From Leucogyrophana mollusca (taxonomy: Eukaryota; Basidiomycota; Agaricomycetes; Boletales): a stretch of DNA of 64,000 nucleotides. Numbering within the stretch: the first letter of the stretch is position 1; the number at the start of each line of letters is the position of its first letter. Made by a program: the position numbers and the translations under genes. Of the stretch, positions 1 through 11,404 are shown in pieces. The notes beneath the pieces were generated by a model that was not told the DNA's origin, did not search any database, and saw only the letters and a program-made list of their open reading frames with translations. The DNA is taken from NCBI GenBank assembly GCA_021014945.1, contig MU266331.1, positions 231,620 to 295,619 of the forward strand, given 5' to 3'.

Positions 1-1238
1 GAGTCGATCCGCACTAAGGTCTGTCCACTCTGCAAACTCAAACTTGGAGCGTGCATCGATAGGAAAAGAAGGATTGGTCGAAGGTCGGTGAATTGGTGAT
101 AGGTAGTTTGGTATTGCTTGAGGAATTGGCGAATCTTGCGTATGTGATGAGAGTGGCAGAGACGGTGCCCCGGGTTTAGATAGGGATGAAGATGGCTTTT
201 GGGCCTTAGCAGGGGACCGGGAGAAAGAAGTAGATGCCGCCTTAACATGAGATGCAACTCTTTTGACGGGAGACGAGGTTCGATTGGAGGTAGATGACTC
301 GGATCGAGTATGTGTCCCCGAGGTCGATTTGAATGTATCCGCGGCAGGGGAGGCAGGTCCTTTAGAAGGTTGACGCATACTCGATGATTTCGTAAGTTTA
401 TCCCGTGAGAGAGAGCCGGTCTCTGCAGCGGTAGCAGACCGTGAGCGAAGTATTCCATCAGCGCGGACTGCGTCCGTTCGGGGAGGGGATTGTGAGGTAT
501 GACGTGCGAGGGTGGGCTTGGGTGGCACAGAAATTGTAATGAACGTCTGTACCAGACGCGACTTGATCACAGTCTCCAGAGTTCGCTGAGAGTGATCGAG
601 GAATAAACTAGACGACGGTGCAGTAAATGAAATCGAAGCAGCTGTGGCACTTGCGCCGGCAATTGGGGCGCTATTGCCGGATATGCTCATAGACGACACC
701 ATGGAACTGGTACGAACTCTGGTGGGTCGAATTGCGGGTGATGTGGTGCTGGTCGGTATGGGCCGAGATGGTGTTGCAGTTGACCCTGGCCCTACGCTTC
801 CCCCGCCAGTGAAGCTGACCCTCGACTGTGTCCTCCGACGGCCTCTGCCTTCAATCCCACCTCTACTATCTTCAGCCGTCGTATCGTCCGCACGCACGCT
901 TCTCAGCGTGTTTGCGGAGTTCGTAGATATCCGGCGTGAACGTCTGCGGGAGAATGACACGTCGAGGTCGTCGGAGAGATTCCCGAGCGCGGTGAACTGG
1001 GAGTGACCTGCAGGCTGCGAGAGGGCGGAAGCAAATGCGTCACGGACTGGAAAGGGAGTCAAATTGCGGATCTGGATAGAAGAAATATGGCGTAGGCGAC
1101 GCTGGAAGCATTCCTTGTCACGAATTAAAGACGTTTCAGCAAAAGATGTGACTTAGCACTCACCTGTTCGCTGGTATTGTCCGACGGGAAACTGGTGGAG
1201 CTGGGTGTGGCCGGTGCATTGTGGGCACTGACAGACAT
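1..1238 (-). CDS. Ser-rich protein of unknown function, 5' part only
   Basis: Minus-strand gene starting at the ATG at 1238 and running off the left edge. Exon 1 is 1238-1164 (25 codons). A GTGAGT donor and an acceptor near 1102 bound a 62-base intron, and exon 2 stays open from 1101 to position 1. A second in-frame acceptor about 30 bases further in is possible. The visible ~390 residues are low in complexity and rich in Ser, Thr, Pro and Arg, with basic SRRRSRR-like and SPVKR-like patches that could be kinase target sites. I recognise no domain, and the C-terminal part lies outside the window. It shares a 226-base divergent promoter with the gene starting at 1465. Confidence 0.6.
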
Positions 1239-1464
1239 GTCTCTGTCTTGGTACGCATATACAGCGTGGCCCCGAGATATCTAATGGGCCAGCGCAAGGC
1301 CTCGAGGCTATGATAACCCAGTAAAATTAGTAGGATATGACGGTAGCTGGAGCCTTGCGACTCGGTCCTGGCGCTCTACCACGGTGGCTGTATTCCTTTC
1401 TTGTCAGTGCACAATAATCTTCAAGTAAAGCACCTATTATAAGGAAAAAGACTACCGGGTTCCC

Positions 1465-3130
1465 ATGCCGCCTAAAGCTAATACACAGAGGAGACTGTCC
1501 GTTACTTCAAAGAGTGCCTCTTCACCAATGTCCACCACCCAGCCTGACAAAAATGTGTCAGGCTCGGGGCCTGGCAGTGGACCTATGCTGCCTCCCCCAG
1601 ATCCACCCCAGCCCTTAGCAATATTGGAGCCTGAAATGATCGCTCTTTCCGGTTCTCTCAAGGTGCGCATCTAGTCTCTATACCTGTGCAGCGTTCTTGA
1701 ATATTCTTTCAGAACGCTGTCATCAAGACAGGTCAGATTTATGGCTTTCATGCAGATTCCCGAAGACTGTACGTTTGTCTCTACAGTTCGTGCAAGTCAG
1801 TGTTGATCTGCGAAAACAGTGGTATTCATAAATATGCACACTACCCTCCGCGCTCTCTGACGGCGGTACTTGGCCGCGAAGTCGAAAAATTCGACCAGCT
1901 ATGCGACGCCATGGAATCACATCTGGTGCATAATGGATCCCTGACGAATGGGGACCCTACTGATAACTTATACAGCTACGCGCAATTTCTGTGCTTCAAA
2001 GGGACCTGGCACGCGAGCAGCGCCGCATCAGGGAGGCAGAAACGGCCGCTATTGCAACACGGACACGTTCGAAATCTTCATCCAGGTCACCTACATCCAC
2101 CCGAATCCCACTACCGCCTGCTGCCGAAGGCGGTCAACCTAGCACAGACGTTGCCATGTTACCACCACCAAATACTCCACAAGTCTCTCCGCCACCATCA
2201 ACGGCAGGTCGTCGCCAGTCCACCATATCTCTTTCGTCCCTGCACCGCCCACCTTTCCCCCTTAAACTCGACCTGTCTTCTTCCGCGCTCCGTATGACTG
2301 CTGAGGAGGCAGCATTGTTCTCAAAGGGTCTCGTACCTTCGCCGGTCTCACTCGCTCCAAAGTCTGCACGGACGTCCACGAACGCTGAGATGGAGCTCAT
2401 GGCGGCGTTCGCATCAGCCACGGCCGGGTCGTCGGCACCCCACGTTGACATCGATTTGACAGTTCCAGAGAACTCCCCGATCGACCTTACGTCCGGCATG
2501 GACATTGGATTGGGTAGCTCCGCTGACAAGCCGATCGAACTCGACCTGGATAGTCTTGACATGGAGATGTCGAATATGAACTCTGATCTGTTCGGCGACC
2601 CACCAGAAACAAGCTCGAGCGATGCTCAAGCCGCCGTGGACAGTTTATTCTCTCCCGTCACTGCCGAGTCCGGCAGCTCTTTGTCCGCCGCACCTCTTGA
2701 AGGTAGCAAGAGCGTGAAGCAAGAACACGTTGATTTGGATATTTTGAGCGCCCTGTCAACGATGGAAGGGAGTAACCAAAACAACGACAATTTGTTCGCG
2801 TCCCTCGATGCTGCCTCTCATGGCAACGCGCAGCCTGGTGCGCAAACTCAGCCAGATGGCTCAGGCGGAAGTAGTAGTTCATCTGGCGCTCACGCTGCGC
2901 CGTCACCGGGAACGCTCCTTGCGAGCTTCGTCTCGTCTTCGCAGTTGGAGTCTGGCGCCTCGAACGACTCTGGGTTCGATTTGTCTAATCTGGACCTTTC
3001 AACTCTCCCGAGCCTCGGCGCAGGCTTCTTCGAAGGTCAACAGGAGACAGACATGGATCTTATGGACATGGAAGAACTGCTGAATATGGGTCAGGGGACA
3101 AATACGGACGGCCAAAAACCGAACGCTTAG
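1465..3130 (+). CDS. Acidic Ser/Asp-rich protein, unknown function
   Basis: Four exons (1465-1662, 1713-1768, 1820-1925, 1976-3130) join in phase to 504 codons plus stop. Residues ~60-145 look helical: a conserved-looking core (AVIKTGQIYGFH, PRSLTAVLGREVEKFDQL), then a charged stretch (LQRDLAREQRRIREAE) able to form a coiled coil. The remainder is Ser/Pro-rich and turns strongly acidic, with repeated D-L-D patterns (PIELDLDSLDMEM) and a C-terminal run MDLMDMEELLNM. Such acidic hydrophobic runs resemble transcriptional activation regions, so a nuclear transcription role is plausible but is inference only. I do not recognise the family. The 3' end faces GCP4 with about 200 bases between the two stops. 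Confidence 0.75.
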
Positions 3131-3335
3131 GAATGATGTTGCTGTGGTCATCAATGTCTTCAATCTCGGGGTGAAAGTCCTGCACCTCGTAACATGCATT
3201 CAGGGTCTGCCTTGGATGGCAGGATCGTTCCACCAAAAAAAGGTCGTATATATTGATCTCCAGAGAGGTAGCAGAACGTTTCCAGAGGAGTACGATATAT
3301 CACAAGCAATGGAAGTTTTGAATTTCTTCCGGGCA

Positions 3336-5639
3336 TCAGACGAGACCGACGTCCTTCAGCATCTCGTCGTCATGGCGGTAAATTTGGGGTTTGGAGAATG
3401 CACCGTTGAAGTCCAGCCGCAACAGAAGCCGTTCTACATGCCGTCGTACTTCTCCGTCGCCTTCGAGACCCTTCGCCCCCTTTTGTCGAATTAATGTTCG
3501 TTGGAACGTCGATGCATTGGCAAGGCTGGCGTTCATAAGTATAGATTTTGAGGCGTCGCCTGCCGCAGTAAATGGCTGTTGGGATGTCGAAAGAGAGAGC
3601 TGCTCGTAAAAACTGTCGAGAAGCATGTGCAAGGCCTGAGCAGCATGATGTCAAGCGTACTTCACGAAACGAGCGGGCTTTGTTGGGCTCACCTGGTTGA
3701 TCTCGGAGACAATTTGCCGACGCTCCTTCACCATAGCGCCGACCCCACCATCGCCTCCAGCAGCTAAACTGCCTTCGAACAAGAGCGCAGGCAATACATC
3801 ACCGCCCCACCTCTCGACCTGAGCGACGAATCGCTCACAGACTTCAAAAATCGGCCGAAGAATCGCAGTCAGGGCCGGATTAGAGAGAAGGCAACCAGTA
3901 ACAAGGCGCTCGAGATAGGTGCTATGAATGTTCCTAAGCGTTGTGAAATCCAGGTATGTCGAAGGGTCGGTGTTATTGCTGGCGACTTGCGGATTTGATT
4001 TGCTTCTGCTGAGACTTTCTGATCTCGCTCTCCCAGAGGTGTTCAAGAGATCCTTCAGTCTCCGAAATTCCACGTCTATGACATCAACCATCACATAACC
4101 CAACAGGCTGTCAAGGAACCATCCCATGTCCCTGACGACGCCCCAACCGCAGCGTAGGAGTTCTTTCCGCACTTCTAGGTCCTCCGCGGTCCCACCCTCA
4201 CCGAGTCCAGTCCATCTCCGTCGAGCACGCTGAGAATTTGACAGGGACGTCCAGCACGTATGCAGGCGAGTATGTGTTTTTCGTAAGGAGGATAGGTAAT
4301 TGAAGAGTGCAGCGTATATCTGGAGGTCGGAGGAGTGGAGGAAAAGGTCAAGCGGCCAGGAGACATTGTACGAAAGAGCCAGCGATGTTCCTAGCAAAAG
4401 GTCGTCGAAAGAAGTCGCGTCCGGGGCATGACTTGCCAAAGATGAAGACAGAGCTTTCAGATCGGTATTTGCCAGCGATGGCAGAAGTGGCCGTAAAGGT
4501 CCGGAAGGTAGCTGAAATCGGAGATGTAAAAGGGAGGGGTCATGTTGTGCGGTCGTTCCCAGAGATGCTCTGAGCAGGGCCAGATTGAGATCTTGTTCAC
4601 GTATCATGGATGTCGCTCCAGAACGAGTGGTGAGACGAGAGAGCTTCAAGCGCTCTATCTCTCGGATAAGTGCAAGACTGAATTCGCCATTGCGCAAAAG
4701 GAAATAGTTGGCCCTGGGGATACAGCGTTGAGCAGAATTTTTTACTAACGGCAATGAAGTTACTTACAGTGACACCACGGCGTCATCAACGTCCTTCCGT
4801 GTAAGGACGTTCAGCCAGAGCCACTCACTGACGTTCGTCCTTATCTGAGATATCACCAGGTCGAACTTATACTGATCTTCCGGGAGTACAGTCTCCAGCA
4901 AGCTGGCGTGTTCAAGAGTCTGTTCACGGGGTAGTTGTTTATCCCATTTCTTGGCCTTCACGGTGGCTAGAGCCCTACCCACGTAAACGATCGACTCCTT
5001 GGTCTGGGGAGAGATGCAAGACGGCATGGAGCCGTCAAGTAGCGTGTAATTATCAGACGTCAAAGGCTCTGTTGACGCCAACGATCCGTGGACCAAGAAG
5101 GCCGTGAGCTGGGTTCGCCATACGCGCTGAACGGCTATTGAGAGACGCGAGATTATGTCTGAGATCCTATGAACGCCCGTACGTGAGCGTGCTAACAGCA
5201 TGTCGATCAATGGGCCAGGCTGCCAATGCTCTCGTGTTTCGAGCTGATTCATTATGGACTCCAGTGCTGTCAAAGGAGAGTCCCACTCCGCAAATGTCGC
5301 TCGGATAGCAGATAAAGGCACGAACGATCCTTGACCGACTAAGTCTGGGTCTCGCTTCAGGACCTTTGCTTCTGTTTCGACGACAAGAGTTTCATAATCG
5401 TCTTTTAGAATCTGGTTTAGAGTTGCACACAGTGCGCAGACATAACGCGAACGTGACTGGGAGAGGGTGGTGCACGATTTCTTGATTTTTCGGTAACGGA
5501 AAGCGATCTGACCGAGTGATTCGAGACATTGCTCTTCCCCTGGATGAAGAAGCGGCCGAAAGGCGGGATGAAGAGTGTGATCGGTTGGAAACAGTGAAGA
5601 CGAGTGCCCTGCGAGGACTAGCAGGACCTCTGCAATCAT
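3336..5639 (-). CDS. GCP4: Gamma-tubulin complex component GCP4-like (Spc97/Spc98 family)
   Basis: Three exons (5639-4768, 4713-3693, 3635-3336) join in phase to 730 codons plus stop, the usual GCP4 size. The N-terminus MIAEVLLVLAGHSS matches the GCP start pattern, and the middle section (ANYFLLRNGEFSLALIREIE) is the diagnostic GCP segment. The C-terminal half carries the GCP helical repeats (WGVVRDMGWFLDSLLGYVMV) and ends in the family-like LDFNGAFSK region. By family, this protein helps build the gamma-tubulin ring that nucleates microtubules at the spindle pole body. The reading frame upstream of the ATG at 5639 is open only through a non-ATG codon, so 5639 is the best start. It is divergent from the TBC gene, 199 bases apart. 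Confidence 0.92.
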
Positions 5640-5838
5640 GGGGTGTTCTGTTTTGGCGATACTTTTCAATAAAGATGAGGATACTCACTGCAAGGCGCTT
5701 CAAGCTATTGGAGAGGAATTGACCATCCTCTGCTGACTAATCGAGATAGCCAATACAAGATGGTCGCGACTTGGATCGGAAAGCTATGCCCTAGCAAACC
5801 TATATACTGACACTGGACGCTCAGCTTTATGGCCAGCG

Positions 5839-8005
5839 ATGCAGGCAAACGAAACTGTTATAAGACAGCCAGGTAAAGGCCTCGAGACTCAATTCAACTT
5901 CGACGATGCTTTCTCTGACGGCGAGGATGGTGACGAGGTCCTCGAATTCAGTTCCGCAGCCATCCGGAAGCAACTAGCAGAGGACTATAGCTGGGCCACC
6001 GCAGAGAACCAGGACGAGGAACAAACAACTGAGAATGGATCTACGACGGAACATGATACCTCCGTCTCCACATTCAATCTCGACGGCAGTGTATCAGAGT
6101 CCCGCTCGAGATCACCTTCACCACCGCACACGCCGGAAGAGGCAGACTTTCCCGAGGATTTCTCTCAAATATCACTGTCTGAAGACCTCGGACAGTCAAA
6201 TAACCACCAGTCGGACGATCAACGAGAAGAATCTCCGGTTGAAGAGGATACTCCTCATCCCGCCGTTCACATTAATGTCTCCAATTCTCCTTCAAGTCGC
6301 GTGGTCTTGGCCACCAATAGTGAAGAAGATTACAACAAGCACATTAAATCACCCCCAGAATCACCGCGCGGGAGCACACCACCCGCACCGACCGCATCCT
6401 CTTCACGTTTACCCACCGTCGAGTCAGCTCCATTATCAATACCTGCATCCTCGTCCCTACCTTTACCCAAGGATCCAGCCCACCTGGGCTTGAATCACAG
6501 ACCGACGCGTTCTGCTGGACCCAGTGCTTTCCAAAAAGTGGTCAGCAAAACTAGACCGCCTTTCCTTCCCCCGAAAAGTCGCCAGGAAGACAAGAAACAT
6601 ATGGCAGACTGGGAAACCATGATGAAGCTGAGCCGAGCAGCAGGTAAGCACAACATGACAGTGCTTCGACTCGATAGCTTGTTAATAAGAGTCGAACTTT
6701 ATTAGAAGAGAAGCGGAGACGGGCTCTACAAGAACGAAGGCTTGCTCGCGAGTTGAAAATAGAAGACTCAATTCATCTCTGGGAAAGGGACATTCTCCCA
6801 GACTGGCGGGTTGTGAATAGAAATCCTACCCTGAGGAGACTTTGGTGGAATGGTATACCAACTAAATTGCGAGCTACTATGTGGGAGCGAGCCGCGGGTA
6901 ACGCCCTCGCTTTAAGTAAAGGTAGAAGCAGCATCGTCTGTTGGCACCTTCAGTCGTGTGCTAACTCCAGCTTTGTTCCCTCATCAAGACAACTACCGCA
7001 CATGTTTCGCCAGGGCGAAACGCGCGCTTTCTTCTGGTGTTTTTCCTGCGGAAACCCTCGCATCGATAGAACAAGACATACTAGACACACTTCCAGCTCT
7101 GCATATCTTTCATCCTGAGACGGGGCCGCTTTACCAGGACCTCAAGGACATGCTCTGCGCGTGGGTCGTGTCTCGTTCCGATGAGGGCCTTGGATACGCC
7201 CATGGCGCAGCCAAGATCGCGGCGATGTTTCTCATAAACATGCCCCCACAACAGGGTTTCGTGGTCATGAGGAACCTCCTGGAACGCCACTGCATGCGGT
7301 CTTTCTACGGTGGTATAAGCACGAAAGACGATGTGAGTCAGATGGTTTCAGTGCGATGAAATTTCTAACTAAAAGTAGCCTCCAGGTTGAAGCTTATTAT
7401 CGGTAAAGTCCCACCGTAAAAGGTTGACCCCGACTCTAACGCTATATGTACAGTATATTTGATACGCTCCTAGCTGATGGAATGCCGAAGAGTAAGTCCG
7501 TACTTCCGTTTGTGAGCTTCCCCCCTAATATGTTGCCAGTTTACTTCAACTTCAAGCAACACCAAATTTCGCCAGCGGCCTATCTACCTGACTGGCTAAT
7601 CCCGTTGTTCTTGGACCATCTGCCATTCGAGGCTTGTGCACGACTCTGGGATGTTATGCTGTTGGAGGGCGATTCCTTTTTGTTCCGGGCAGCGCTCGCA
7701 GTTTTGGCTGTACTTGAGCCACGTCTCTTCTTCCCTGACCGACAGGAGTTAACGGAATTGCTGAAGTGAGCAAGTGCCAGATCCCGACTGTATTGTAACT
7801 GATTACCACTCGCGACCCATCCAGGGGAGAAAACAAGGCTGCACTAGAAGTGGCAAGGCGTGACGGTCGCACATTGGATGGCGGGAAGTACGAGATATAC
7901 GGCGTGGACGAGGAGACGCTGTGGGAGAGGATTGATAGTATGGAAGAATGGTGGAAAGAGAGCACATGGAAGAGGTTAACACAGAGAGAGTTACCGGACT
8001 TGTAA
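5839..8005 (+). CDS. TBC-domain protein (Rab GAP family) lacking both catalytic fingers
   Basis: Seven exons (5839-6643, 6706-6921, 6989-7332, 7386-7402, 7454-7491, 7540-7765, 7825-8005) give 608 codons plus stop. Residues 1-230 are acidic and Ser/Pro-rich and look disordered. A basic helix (EKRRRALQERRLARELK) precedes a TBC domain at about 300-530: the entry motif WWNGIPTKLRATMWE, then LHIFHPETGPLYQDLKDMLCA, and the late motif YLPDWLIPLFLDHLP followed by ARLWDVMLLEGDSFLFRAAL. TBC proteins normally speed GTP hydrolysis by Rab GTPases in vesicle traffic. Here the IxxDxxR motif reads IEQDILD and the YxQ motif reads YAH, so both the arginine and the glutamine finger are missing. It may bind a Rab without being an active GAP. 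Confidence 0.93.
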
Positions 8006-8075
8006 GGACGCGTTGATAAATGACTATGAACAATGGCGAAGCATACGCAATGGAGGTCACGAGGCAGTATTGTTA

Positions 8076-9213
8076 TCACCCAACACTATCTTCGTCGTCT
8101 TCTACTCCATCCCTATACAACGCGTACATTTTCCGCCGATTCGAGTCTCTTGTCTCTTCTTCACTTGCAACATCGAAGACCTTCTGCAATAGAGCTTTTC
8201 TCAACCCCTCACTTGGCATGGCGCCCTCTTGTTTTGGGTTTGAAACGCAAGCGTTTGAGACCAGAGTTTGGAAGGCTGGCGCGGCCAAACGTGGTTTTTT
8301 CCTGCTAGGGGGGCTCTCCGACCGAGCCGGTTTTAGTGCTGTAAAAAGGGGTTCAAAGAGGGCTTCTTGCAGGTGTTTGTACGTTGTCTTCGTCTGGGTA
8401 CACGCCGCCAGAGACAAAAACGGGGAGAGAGCTGTATAGAGAGGTGCGGGAAGGGGGGGAGATGGCGTGGTGACTGAAAGAGCTTTGTCCAGCTCCTCGA
8501 GGTATATATCTGCGAGATGGAATGCCAGACTCGCGGGAACACGGATATCATTGGAACTAGTGTCGTCAGTGTCAGGTCGAGAGCCAAACAACGAGGGGAG
8601 TTACCAAAGCGGCCCACTAGGTCCAGACAATATTGAATTGTATTCTTCGTATGCACTGTTGTCCCACTCTATTCGTATTAGGAGCCTGAAGCTTGCATGG
8701 ACGAATCTCCGGACCAGCATGTAGTACTTGTCCATTCTGCCATGTCAAACATCAAGGGACTGACGAGCACCACATCTATGATCACGTACCGGAGGCGATC
8801 GATACCGCTCCATTCCCGAACCATCGTTGTCCAAAAACCTCGGAGGAAATTCAATGAAGATGGCACATCTGTGATAGTCAGGAGGAGCTCGGCCAGTTCA
8901 CTCGCGAGAGCCTGCTGCACGAGAGGTTTGTCGGACATCCAAAAGCCTTTAAGAGAGTAAGATAATATGTCAAGCCAACAAAGTGTTATTACACACAGTA
9001 AAATATGCCCTTCCAGAGCTTGGCCATTTCAAGATCGGATATAGCGTTTCCAGCATCATTGGAAAGGAAAACAGCGAGGTTTTTCACGGCTTTATCGCGA
9101 GTTTTTTTATCTTGAAAAGGTCAACGTTGCGCTATGAGAAATGCTTTCAAACAATACACACCTGTTGACGCGAGGTACTTGGCAAGTGGAGGGGCATCCA
9201 CAGAGGACATCAT
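8076..9213 (-). CDS. RRP1: Ribosomal RNA processing protein RRP1 (Nop52 family)
   Basis: Five exons (9213-9162, 9110-8997, 8946-8790, 8736-8605, 8556-8076) join in phase to 311 codons plus stop. Family hallmarks appear in order: AKYLASTDKKTRDKAV near the N-terminus, [52 protein letters not shown] with intron junctions inside it, then FHLADIYLEELDKAL, and a late segment LLQKVFDVASEEETRDSNR. RRP1 is a nucleolar protein needed for processing of the 27S pre-rRNA toward the large ribosomal subunit. Two adjacent ATGs (9213 and 9210) could start it. It is divergent from the HIU hydrolase gene, 210 bases away. Confidence 0.95.
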
Positions 9214-9310
9214 TTGTTGGATTGGTCGCGACTCGCGAGCAAAGGAAATGGAAATCTTTATGGACACCCTGCTTAGTCAGCCAAGATAAGGCTGACCATA
9301 ATCACGGGGA

Positions 9311-9317
9311 TATATAA
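9311..9317 (+). promoter_or_regulatory. TATA-like box upstream of HIU hydrolase
   Basis: TATATAA lies 107 bases before the ATG at 9424, inside the short divergent promoter shared with RRP1. The distance fits a fungal TATA box, but no transcript data are available. Confidence 0.4.
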
Positions 9318-9423
9318 TGCACTCGGATGTCCCGACCTCCATGAAATCTACTCCGTGATCGAGCATCCGAGAAAGCTTTAAAGCCCATTTTTGCGCATTC
9401 GACTGTTACAGTTATCCTTCATC

Positions 9424-9971
9424 ATGTCCAAGTCACCGATAACCTGTCATGGTACGCATTTCACACCATTCCACAACGAAAACGGCGAACTAATTTCCTG
9501 GCACAGTGCTCGACATATCTCTCGGAAAGCCCGCCGCTGGCGTGGAAGTCAACATCCAGAAATATCACAGAGGTCCTGCAAATGTCGATATTTTCGATCC
9601 GTTTGGCCACGGGTCTGTAGTCAATTTCACCCCTGAGTTAGCCAACTGACACTACATTATGGTAGCGTCACAGACGCCGATGGACGGTGCACAACACTGC
9701 TTCCCCCAAAGGGCTCAGATGAAGCAAAGCTACAGCAGAAAGAAGTGACCGCCGGGGTTTACAAACTTGCTTTCAAGCCTGGGCCGTACTTTGAGAAGAC
9801 CGGTCGAAAGTGTTTCTATCCTTGGGTTGAGGTAAGTTCTTCTCCCATGCTCCGTTTATCATCCTTCTCAATACGGAGTAGATCCCCTTTGAGATCGAGA
9901 ATCCGGACGAGCACTACCATATTCCGCTCTTAATCAGTCCATACTCTTTCACAACGTACAGGGGTAGTTAA
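9424..9971 (+). CDS. 5-hydroxyisourate hydrolase (transthyretin-like)
   Basis: Four exons (9424-9451, 9507-9612, 9666-9831, 9882-9971) give 129 codons plus stop. The transthyretin-like fold is clear: SPITCHVLDISLGKPAAGVE at the N-terminus with the catalytic His, VTDADGRC in the middle, and the C-terminal tetrapeptide YRGS, which separates true HIU hydrolases from transthyretin. The enzyme hydrolyses 5-hydroxyisourate, the product of urate oxidase, in purine breakdown. The protein has no obvious signal peptide. The C-terminus is not a peroxisomal targeting signal, so a cytosolic location is likely (inference). No other urate-pathway gene is seen nearby. Confidence 0.95.
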
Positions 9972-10127
9972 ACCGAACGCGATACAAGAATCCAAGCGTC
10001 AACGTCAAGCATCGTATGCATTATATTGCCCCTTCAGCGGCAGAGCGGTTAGCGTTTAAAGCACAGGGCGTAAAGCACAGAAAACAATGGTACGACAGAT
10101 ATCTACACGCATCTAGGTGGTGTACAG

Positions 10128-10947
10128 TTACTGCACAAGCACTTTGGCATATTGTACACCCTTGATGCTTGCTCCCCTCATCGACGACTTGACATTGTAT
10201 AAGAACTGTTCTCGGTTCTTCCGTAGTTCCTCTGCGGCCTCTGCGAAACGTGACGTCAGTGAAAGGAACACATTGGCGTAATCGCTCGACTCACCCTTGT
10301 TCAGCGGGTCATCTGCGTTTGGCTCCAAGAACAGATATTGGAGGCCAACCATGACGGAATTGAGGTTCAGCACTGGCTTCCAGTCCTCACGTAGAATATT
10401 TAGACAGACGTTTCCCTCCAGATCAACATTGGGGTGGTATATCTGCATCTGCATCAGCGGGGCCAGCCAACAGAGAGCTCTGTCCACCACATACCGTCTG
10501 CGTGCATTTGACCTTTGGAGGCTCATGTGGGTAGTTGGTGTTGATTACAAAGGAGAAGTTGAAAGCGCCGCCTTTGTACATGCCTGCACAAAGATCATAT
10601 GCCACAGAACATCATGGAACAATTTATTTGGCATACCTTCGTCTGGGCTGATGGTGAGTGTGAAGTTGAGGAGATCGGCAGGGTCAGGGAAGTTTGTCTT
10701 CATCGTGGACGGCAGGTCGAGTTCTGTCAGGTCTGATGACGTGCGTTGACCATTAACCAGGGAATGATAGTTGAGCCTGTCTCTCGCAATCCGCCGCACC
10801 TTTCTGTACTCGTATCTGCGCGGCGCTGGTCTTTGGCTTCTTCTTAGCGGCCGCATCCTCGTTCTTCTTCATACTCCATATCTGGGGGATCACACACACT
10901 TCAGTTTATCGAATTACCGGGCCCAGTTGGATAGTTACCTTGATCAT
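10128..10947 (-). CDS. UBC12: NEDD8-conjugating enzyme UBC12
   Basis: Six exons (10947-10939, 10881-10800, 10732-10637, 10583-10495, 10442-10295, 10240-10128) join to 178 codons plus stop; human UBC12 has 183. The first exon is only 9 bases. The N-terminus [11 protein letters not shown] resembles the docking peptide of UBC12, which is N-acetylated and binds the NEDD8 E1 and DCN1. The E2 core has IYHPN at 93-97, and the active-site Cys is at 105 in [15 protein letters not shown]. The enzyme passes NEDD8 to cullins, activating cullin-RING ubiquitin ligases. The intron before the HPN motif has two in-frame acceptors 6 bases apart; the downstream one keeps the family spacing. Confidence 0.96.
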
Positions 10948-11404
10948 GATGGTAGAGGGGAAAGTGCGCGATTAAAGGTCCAGGAATGATGGTGGCACGC
11001 AGAGGCGGACGGACGAAGGGGTTGTGGGGAGAGCGGAATGTGCCGAAGCTGCTCGGGTTTTGAGACGAGGCGTTGTGGGTCGTGACAAAGCTCAAGGTAT
11101 TACACTCTCGATTTATGACTGGCATTGCCGCACCGTTGAGTCATGGCAATCGCATGGAGACCTCAAGGCTTTTCTAAATTATAGTTAAAGACTACGATCC
11201 GACCACAGCTTTTGGTCAGAGCTTTCCGTTTCTTTATCCATGCGGGTACAAGCGAAGCGCTCCAGCGTGTAGCTGTCAATTGCAATCAGTTTTGTGGACG
11301 AGTTTGGCGAGCTCTCCTAGTGTCCACATGCACGCGAAGGCTTGTGTGTGAGCTGCACTTATAAGCCGGAGCATATCAGAGATTATGCTTCTGTGTTTCC
11401 CATC
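10948..11404. other. Divergent intergenic region, UBC12 / oxygenase
   Basis: This stretch of 457 bases lies between two head-to-head starts. It should hold both promoters and the 5' UTRs. I see no gene, repeat or strong palindrome in it. Confidence 0.5.

Noticed and set aside
10030..10075. tRNA-like string GCGGCAGAGCGGTTAGCG
   Set aside because: It recalls D-arm sequence, but no matching acceptor stem, anticodon arm or GTTCRA loop was found nearby.
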